Shown here one piece after another: positions 57,345 to 64,000 of a stretch of 64,000 nucleotides of DNA; the stretch's first letter is position 1, and the number at the start of each line of letters is the position of its first letter. The DNA is from Tricholomella constricta (taxonomy: Eukaryota > Basidiomycota > Agaricomycetes > Agaricales > Lyophyllaceae). The translations under genes and the position numbers were made by a program. The notes beneath the pieces are model-generated. The model ran no database searches. It was not told the origin of the DNA and was given only the letters and a program-made list of their open reading frames with translations. The stretch lies in assembly GCA_013368375.1 (NCBI GenBank), contig JAACJP010000002.1, forward strand, positions 62,001 to 126,000, written 5' to 3'.

Positions 57345-59200
57345 TCAGCGCTTCATCCCCGCAACCACAGCCGGGCCCGCAACCTTGCTCCACGGTGACG
57401 GGGCAAGAGGGCCGTAGCGCATCTCCGCCTTGGCCTGCGGGTGGGCGTGGGGAGGCATCTTCGGAACCGGGCGTGGTGGGGGCGCGAGTGTATGTGCATG
57501 GGATTGGGCGTAAGAGGGTTGCGAGGTTGGCGGGGGCTGGGAGGAGGATCCGCCAAGCCGGGCGAGGCGGGCTTTCCAGGCTGTGCGGATGGCGTTGGAG
57601 CGGGCGAGGAGCTAGAGGGAGGAGAGGAAGGGCATTCGTTGAGCATACGTGGGGGGTGGGACGGACGGACGGATGGACAGGGAAGAGACTCACAGCATCC
57701 TTCTCGACACCGTCGACGATGCTCTGGATGATGTTCTCGACGACGCTGCGGTGGTTCCCGTGGGGCTTGTCGTCGCGGAAGCGCATCATGCGCCAATGCG
57801 CGACGGACGCGTCCCAGTGCACCTCCACGATGCGGTCGTCGATCTGCTCGCCCGATAGCTTGAGTCTGCCGCGTAAAAAACGTCAGAACACAATTACTCC
57901 CGTGAAATCACGAACCAGACTCACCGTTCCCACTCGTCGTTATCGACATACATCTCATCATACAGCTCATATTTTGGCACCCCGCGCTCGTCGCCGCACC
58001 ACACATGGAGGAGGAACACGGGCTTGGCATGAAAGTCGGGGCGGTCGGGCTGGGTGCGCAGCGGGGGGAAGCGCAGGACGAGCTTGAAGTCGATCGAGTT
58101 TTCAGACGGGGGTTTCCATTTCATGCTGAGATGCGAGGAATATATGTGAGCTGAGAGCTGCGGAGAGTGATAAGGGGGGAGGACGCACATGTTTGCATCG
58201 GTCCCGGGCGTGTACGGCGTACTGACGCATGTGTAGATGAGCCCGTCGTTCTCGTGGTGCAGCGCGGGGATGTCGACCGTGAAGACCTTTTCGGCGTGGT
58301 ACGAAAAGTTGATCTCTTTAACTTTGATGCTACGGACGGGGGTTAGTCGCGATAAATGGAAGGGTAGGTGGGGGGAACACACTCGAACGGCTGGGACGCG
58401 GCCATGTGTGGGTGGTCTTTCATCATCTTGGCGTAGGGTTTGTAGAACCACTCCGTGAGTCTCTACATGCAACGGGGTGTCATCATCAGGTGCTCGCCAG
58501 CCTTTGAGTATACTATGGTACGCACGCCGTAACGCTTATCGAGCGGGCGTGACATGACGTTCTGGTCGTCCACCACGAGGCCATCGAACGCGAGGAGGCG
58601 GAGGGTCTCCTGCAAGGGTAATTGTAGTGAGTAGGCTGTATGGAGCACACGGACGCACCTGCTTGGTGCGGGGGTCGACGTCGAGTACGAGCTCGGCGTC
58701 GATGAGGGTGTTGCGGAGGGGCCGCAAGGGGTTCTCGTGGTGGGGAAAGAAGATGCCCGTGAGTTGGTGGTAGGTGTTGTGGCGATCGATCTGCAGCGAT
58801 GGTGACGATGAGTGTTTCGTGGCGGGAGATGTAGACGCACGAGGTAGAGGGACTGATCGCCGGACGCGGGGTCGGTGTGGATGAGGAAGAGGACACGGAC
58901 GCCGTCGGACTTTTCGCAGACCCAGTAACTGTACGTACGTAGGTTCGTGAGCATCCTTAATAAGATGTAATGAACATACTCGGCACTCTCAAGCTTGTCG
59001 AGATCGCGCTGGGCGAAGCTGACGGGCTGGCTGCCAGGGAACCTAGGCGGTATAAATACGGCTGTAGGACAGGCGGGATGGGTGTGTGCTAACCTGGGGC
59101 GGTCCATGTTGCAGAGCCTGGCGACGTGGCCTTTGAGCCATGATTCCTGTTGCGAGTTGCGCGGAACGAGGTTGCCAGGGAGGTCGGGGACGACTGGCAT
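57345..59200 (-). CDS. CEG1: mRNA-capping enzyme, guanylyltransferase subunit
   Basis: Nuclear GTP:RNA guanylyltransferase that caps nascent pol II transcripts. ATG 59200 gives MPVVPDLPGNLVPRNSQQES. Nucleotidyltransferase motifs: I EKSDGVR with the GMP-linked Lys, III TLIDAELVLDVD, IV RLLAFDGLVVDDQN, V MKWKPPSENSIDFKL, VI HWDASVAHWRMMRFRDDKPH with RxDK. RLTEWFYKPYAKMMKDH and ALHHENDGLIYTCVSTPYTP lie between. An OB-fold follows motif V. The C-terminal tail is Pro/His-rich (PPPRPVPKMPPHAHPQAEMR) and ends at TGA 57345. About ten short introns. No triphosphatase domain is fused, as expected in fungi where that activity is separate. SKP1 lies 111 bp upstream on the same strand. Confidence 0.95.
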
Positions 59201-59311
59201 GGTGGTTTGAAAGAACCTTACTAAGCGACGACAACTGACGAATCTCGAAAACTAATAATTGGCTCTGGACAAGTAATACATGGAAAGGAAACGCTACAAC
59301 GAAAGATTCTA

Positions 59312-60103
59312 TCATCTGTCCTCTGCCCATTCCTATCGAAAAAGAAAATTAGCAAGGTGATCGATCAGGAGCATCGAGGCGCGGTCTCACGTTCTCCTTT
59401 TTGATCTGGGCCTATGAGGAAAAGTAGAGTCAGTAGAGACACTATGGACGTGGGGCGAGCGAGCTGACCTCCTCCTCGGGCGTAAAGTCGTTCACGATGT
59501 TGAAGAGCTTGCGGATCTCCTCCGGCGTCTTGCCCTTGATCATGTTCGCGACAGTCTTGCAGCCAACATCCCTGCATCAGCCAACGTCAACGCCCACATA
59601 AAAATTAAATCCACGCCCGGGACACGTAACATACAGTAGGGACTTGATGTCGAGGTAGTTGGCAGCGAGGATAATCTCAAACAGCATCTCCTGGTCGACG
59701 GTGATGAATTTCTGATCCCACTCGCTGATGTCCGTTGTGCGCTTGCGGGTCTCGTCCTGGCTCTGTTCCGAGTCGGCTGTGGGCAATGGCTCGCCGCGGT
59801 GGTGCTCGCAGTACTCCAAGACCTGCCATCGCGATGAGTGAGTGACACAGGCCCTGGGCGAGACAAAGACCAGGCTCGCTCGCGGACGCACCTTCTTTAG
59901 CACGCTGGAAGAGACATTGGGAAGGGGAATGGGCTGATCTGACTCGCCGACATCTGGAGAGATGGGAAGAGCTATCATCAGGAGGGTGACTGCGATCGAC
60001 AATGGGACTGACCCTCGAGCATGTTCTTGATGAGCACGCTGCGCTCTACGATGTCCTTATCAGTGGTGAATTGCTCATTGTCGGAGGTAACGAGGAGGAC
60101 CAT
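59312..60103 (-). CDS. SKP1: SKP1, adaptor subunit of SCF ubiquitin ligases
   Basis: Bridges F-box proteins to cullin-1. ATG 60103 gives [30 protein letters not shown] (BTB/POZ-like fold). It is spliced to [20 protein letters not shown], then [52 protein letters not shown] and the F-box-binding end [35 protein letters not shown] last small exon after a GTGAGA donor supplies EWAEDR and TGA 59312. Without that intron the end would not match the family. Full family length of about 160 residues. Three F-box-type genes occur in the same window. Confidence 0.96.
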
Positions 60104-60250
60104 GGCTGGTGGTATAGGCTGGGGGTTGTGGCGTTATGAAAAGGCTGAGGATGGCTCAGTCTTGTTATAACACGGTCTGCTTCGGAGATAGCCGACCCGC
60201 GCCGGGCCCGTGCCAACAAATTGTGTGGGCGACTCCATACAAGTCAAGTG
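60104..60250. promoter_or_regulatory. Compact divergent promoter of SKP1 and bL27m
   Basis: 147 bp separate the two start codons. GC-rich core (CCGACCCGCGCCGGGCCCG, about 60191-60209). No TATA box or named factor site recognised. Confidence 0.45.
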
Positions 60251-60845
60251 ATGTCTTTTCTTTCTCGATGCTGTACCGTCGCCAGGAGCCCCTTCTCCTT
60301 CCTAGGTACCCTATTGTTCTCTTGTCCTTGTATTCCTCTAATTGTCCCCCGCAGGCGTCGGCTCCATTCGAACAGCCACAAAACGCGCCGGAGGAACAGT
60401 CCACAACCACGGAGGCTCTCCTGGTAAACGTCTCGGTGTCAAAAAGTTTTCAGGTGCGTCATTTCCTCGTCTTTCTTCGAACAATTGCATTTACACCCAC
60501 ACAGATCAAGCCGTCGTACCCGGAAACATCATCGTCCGCCAACGCGGAACCCTCTTCCACCCCGGGCCTCATGTGCGCCCTCCCCTTCAGCACCTCCTCT
60601 AATTCTAACATCACACACAGGTCAAAATGGGCCGCGACCACACTCTCTACGCGATTGCCCCTGGGGTCGTGCGGTTCTACAAGGAAAAATGGATGCGCGG
60701 CGAGCGGCGGTTCGTGGGGGTGGTGCTGGAGCGGGGGGAGGTGCTTCCCCGAGACGAGGCTGCACGGGGCCGGAGTCGGTACTGTGGGCTTGTGGACCTG
60801 AACAGTCCGGGGCTGCGCCCGAGAGAGGTGGTTGCGAAGCATTGA
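60251..60845 (+). CDS. Mitochondrial large-subunit ribosomal protein bL27m
   Basis: Component of the mitoribosome near the peptidyl-transferase centre. ATG 60251 gives a basic presequence ([19 protein letters not shown]). After an intron (about 60305-60355) comes the L27 signature [30 protein letters not shown] second intron leads to [24 protein letters not shown], and a third to [21 protein letters not shown] fungal extension ([19 protein letters not shown]) ends at TGA 60843. All introns keep frame. The next gene starts 51 bp after the stop. Confidence 0.94.
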
Positions 60846-60896
60846 TACCGCTGATGTATCATAATTTATATTCCACGACTATAAATAGGTTCTTTC

Positions 60897-61815
60897 ATGT
60901 CGCCCACGCTCTCACTGACCGCGCTGCAACCTTCAGGCGAGTCGCATTCTAGCCTACTGCAGCTGACTCTGACATTGACAGCGACACCGAAGCCATCCCA
61001 CCCGAACCTGTCCTCCTCGCCGCCGCCCGCCGCCTCATCGACTCCACCTCGACTTGGAAACAAGGAAAAACCTACTACGGCTCCGTCAAGACTTTCCACT
61101 CCAATGACTCTGGCAACTCCTGGCACTGCCGCCTAAGCACACACACCTCGGACGAAGCGACCTTTGACCAGATGTGGGCCCGCCTGGGGCGGGACAAGGC
61201 CTCCAACGAAATGGCGTACGTCCCATGCCTAACTCCACTCCCAGGTGCCTTATGTTCACCACGTCCTCCCAGGTACGTCCCTGAGATCAAAGACGCCAAA
61301 GAGGAGTCCTCCCTCTCTCCGACCGCGAACATCTGGACGATGCGCTACGCCTTCCCGTGGCCCGTATCTCCCCGGGTCTTTACCGTTCTCCAGGTTGTCC
61401 ACCTCGACGATGAGGGCAGTGCAGGTGGGCGCCAGGGGTCAGTATGCATCACCACCGTTTAGTTTCCACCACCGTTCATGCAATTGCATAGCATGATCGT
61501 GTCTATCCCGATCGACCTCGGTGAATCGAAGGCGGCGAGGGCGGGGGCGGTGCGCGGGCGGTATGTGAGCGTCGAGACGTTACGGGAGGTGGAGGAGGAC
61601 GGGGTGCGGAAGACGGAGTGGCGCATGGCGACGGCGAGCACGCCTGGCGGGATGATTCCGACGTTCGTGGCGGAGGCGGCCATGCCTGGGAAGATTGCGG
61701 AGGTGAGTTAGGGTCATGTATTGGTATTGTTAATGCCTTGTGCTGTGGCTGATGCACGTCACGGTGGCAGGACGTGCCGCTGTTCATGAAGTGGCTGCGT
61801 TTGCTGCCGGAATAG
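60897..61815 (+). CDS. DUF3074 START-like domain protein
   Basis: ATG 60897 gives MSPTLSLTALQPSG. A very short intron (41 nt, GTCGCA to TTGACAG, with a CTGAC branch-like site) restores frame to DTEAIPPEPVLLAAARRLID. The conserved part follows: STWKQGKTYYGSVKTFHSND, TFDQMWARLGRDKASNEM. After an intron comes YVPEIKDAKEESSLSPTANI, WTMRYAFPWPVSPRVFTVLQ, VVHLDD. Another intron leads to MIVSIPIDLGESKAARAGAV, then ASTPGGMIPTFVAEAAMPGK and DVPLFMKWLRLLPE with TAG 61813. The arrangement matches the DUF3074 family, a START/Bet v1-like lipid-binding fold of unknown function in fungi. The N-terminal intron is inferred from the needed frame change. Confidence 0.8.
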
Positions 61816-62036
61816 GTGTTGGACATGGAGGTGATGTCGGAACGCTTAGTACGAATATCTACGGTCTATCGGATATCGTATTACTGTAATGAACTCTACC
61901 TCTACGTGCACTATCCCAACCCCTGCACTGGCGAGTCGTAACCGCAAATGTTTTCGACCAGCCAAAGCTCGAGGCCCGATTCCGCCACTCCAATCCAATC
62001 CAAAGCCAAGTCCTCCGACGTGCTGATGATTTCAAC

Positions 62037-64000
62037 TCACGCAAGCTCAATATACCTCTCCACTGTACCACACGCCCATCAACACCAATCAGTCCCACCC
62101 AAAAATCAAAAGTGCAGACCCCCAAAGAAAACGCACCTTCCCAATTCGTGACCGCCTGATTCCAGAGCTGCACTTCATGCTCCCTCGTGCCCCCAAAATG
62201 CTCCACAAACACGTCCCCGAACATCCCCGGCTCGCGTGCGACGCTCTCTGGGCGCATCATCCGTGCCGTCGCTGCCTCCAAAGACGCCGGGAGCAGCTTC
62301 ACCTACAGGGAGAACAAGACACCAAGAGCGATGAGCGTGCCTTTCCCAAACCAGCAAACAACAAAAAAGCAAAAAAGATCGCACCTCCCCATGCGTCCCC
62401 TCCCCCTCCCCCTCCCCGACCCCAATCGGCGGGCCCGGCAACCGCATCCTCCTCTCCACGCCCCTCAACCCCAGAAGCAGGATCGCGCTCAAGGTGAAGT
62501 GGGGGTTCATGTCCGCGCCCGGGACGCGCACCTCCAGGCGCGTGGCGGCGGGGGGCACGGAGGGCGGGGCGATGATGCGCACCGAGGCCGCGCGCGAGTC
62601 GTACCCGTATGTGATGGCGTTGGGCGCCCAGAAGGCGGCGCCGCCCACGAGGCGCTTGTACCCGTTTATCGTGGGCACTAGCTATATGAACGGGGATAGT
62701 GAATGAAATCGGGTGGGGGAAGAGGGGGGGAGGGCTTACCATGGGCATGACTGGGCGGGCGGAGGGAATGGTTAAGGCGGAGGGTGGGGAGATGAGGATG
62801 GTGAAGGGACGTACCGTCTCCGATGCCGTCGAGGATCCCGGCGAGGAACCACTCGCCCTCCTGGCTCAGAAACCGCGTGTCCGCATACTGCGCATCCTTC
62901 CGCCCGTGCTCGCGCTCTGCCGCCGACACAGCAAATACGTTCGCGCCCTTGTTGTCCCGCATGGACACATGCACATGCCTATAATTACGTTCCCATATCG
63001 GCGTCAGCACGGCCTACCGTCGGTAAGGAAATCAAGAACTCACCCGCTACACCCAGGGAGCTGCGGCAGTGCGGAAAGCGTCGTTCAGCTCGCGATGGTA
63101 GGGGGGAAAGGATGCGGGTGCGATGCTCACGTTTCCCCAGGGCTTGGCCATGAAGCTGGGCAGCACGCCGTGCTTGATGCCGATGCTCTTCGCGAGGTAC
63201 TTGAACAGGATCGCGTTGTCCGCCATGTCCAGCACGGAGGTATAGGCGAGCGCAGTCTCGAGGACGCCCGGGCCCGTTTCGGTGTCTGCACATAGGAGCG
63301 GGAGGTCAGGTCGGAGGGGACGAGAGGGGTCACGCTCCAGGGGGGGACGCACGGTGGGACTCGACAGGTATGCGGAACTTTGCGCTCTCGTCGAAAAGCT
63401 CTTGGAAGTAGGCGTTGTTGAGCTGGGTGCGCAGGAGGGAGTAGCCGTGGTCTAGGCGGGGAGGGCTGGATCAGTGTTGATCTCGGGAAGATAAAGGCTC
63501 GGACGACGCACTTCCAGGAGTCAGCGGTTGCAGGTCGCTGAACTTCTTCTCTGCGAGCGTGGTGGGCGTCTCTGAAGAGGCATGAGGAATTTTTTACAGC
63601 GGCAAATTAGATGGTGGCGTTGCCTTTGAAGTTGAAATACTAGAGGCAGAATTTAGCGGGCGATGGGAAAAATCGTGCGACGCGAGTACCTCGTATTCGA
63701 CACCGGCGTAGCAATGTCTACCGAACTTCTCTGCTCTTTCTGTTGCAATCTTGAGCATTCCACGAGGATCCACAATCAGCGGTTGCTTAGTGTCTGGGTC
63801 TAGAAACGAGACGAGGAAAAAGGGGACGTTGTTTTCCCAGGGAATGCGGCGATAACTGGACAAGTCGATGGATGCAATGAGATCTCTGTACCCATTTTGC
63901 TTGTTGGATATCAACAGCTCGCGCGGGTACACGGCATCATGGATGTCCCAGCCACTGGATTTCACAGGTCATCAACCGATCTTGAAGGCGTTAACAAGGG
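62037..64000 (-). CDS. Glutamine synthetase-family enzyme (FluG/GS-I-like), 5' end off the window
   Basis: ATP-dependent ligase fold. The right edge cuts the N-terminal exons; the first visible exon starts about 63945 (GWDIHDAVYPRELLISNKQN). Then come SSYRRIPWENNVPFFLVSFL, VDPRGMLKIATERAEKFG, YAGVEYE before FNFKGNAT, HGYSLLRTQLNNAYFQELFD, ALAYTSVLDMADNAILFKYL, KHGVLPSFMAKPWGN, the metal-site strand HVHVSMRDNKGANVF, TINGYKRLVGGAAFWAPNAI, and ASVRIIAPPSVPPAATRLEV. The tail has EAATARMMRPESVAREP, FVEHFGGTREHEVQLWNQAV, and after an intron VERYIELA with TGA 62037. Key glutamate, His and Arg motifs are in place. The form without the class II layout fits the fluG-like group, whose substrate may not be ammonia plus glutamate. 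About eight introns. Confidence 0.9.

Noticed and set aside
60880..60887. TATAAATA just upstream of the DUF3074 gene
   Set aside because: It lies only about 10 nt from the ATG at 60897, too close to direct a transcript that contains that start codon.

Overview
The window is nuclear DNA of a filamentous basidiomycete, most likely an Agaricomycete. The genes are broken by many 45-80 nt GT-AG introns, the coding texture is GC-rich, several families are typical of mushroom-forming fungi (small F-box proteins, a GMC oxidoreductase, a DUF7598-like four-helix membrane protein, Ser/Thr-rich single-pass membrane proteins), and a fungal LINE is present. No rRNA, tRNA or CRISPR was found. Gene models were read by eye by joining frames at splice sites, so the outer limits are firmer than every internal junction.

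Layout. 1-5.2 kb: a secreted GMC oxidoreductase (minus, cut by the left edge) and a minus-strand gene joining an F-box to a CNH domain. 5.8-9.5 kb: UPF1, the nonsense-mediated decay helicase. 11.1-16.8 kb: a low-complexity protein, a single-pass Ser/Thr-rich membrane protein and a four-helix membrane protein. 17.2-19.1 kb: an F-box protein with an N-terminal extension. 19.4-25.7 kb: a complete-looking LINE whose second reading frame carries an endonuclease, an RNase H fold lacking all four catalytic acids, a reverse transcriptase and a zinc knuckle. It is followed at once by a 0.44-kb long-inverted-repeat element. 26.4-29.1 kb: a large-subunit catalase. 29.5-32.3 kb: a tyrosine-recombinase relic, a small membrane protein, and a zinc-knuckle protein that overlaps a glutaredoxin-like gene.

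32.6-37.9 kb: a low-complexity protein with a 204-bp tandem array, then an ankyrin-ClpB-type AAA+ protein. 38.3-45.5 kb: a membrane-anchored SH3 protein, PAM17 (mitochondrial import motor) and a SNF2-family ATPase diverging from PAM17. 45.8-50.3 kb: a secreted Kre9/Knh1-like protein, guanine deaminase, and a divergent F-box protein sharing a promoter that carries GATAAG sites. 50.3-54.6 kb: decayed gene remnants and a perfect 211-bp tandem duplication. 54.6-64 kb: a hypothetical protein, a 1.9-kb gene-free stretch with a G4-type hexanucleotide repeat, the mRNA capping guanylyltransferase, SKP1, mitochondrial ribosomal protein bL27m, a DUF3074 START-like protein, and a glutamine-synthetase-family enzyme cut by the right edge.

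How they relate. Most genes are housekeeping and not functionally linked. SKP1 and three F-box-type genes (one fused to CNH) lie in the same 64 kb and could meet in SCF ubiquitin ligases; that is inference. The most unusual signals are the pseudo-RNase H domain and the possible splice between the two LINE frames, the F-box-CNH fusion, the overlapping glutaredoxin/zinc-knuckle pair, and the long hairpin element upstream of catalase.
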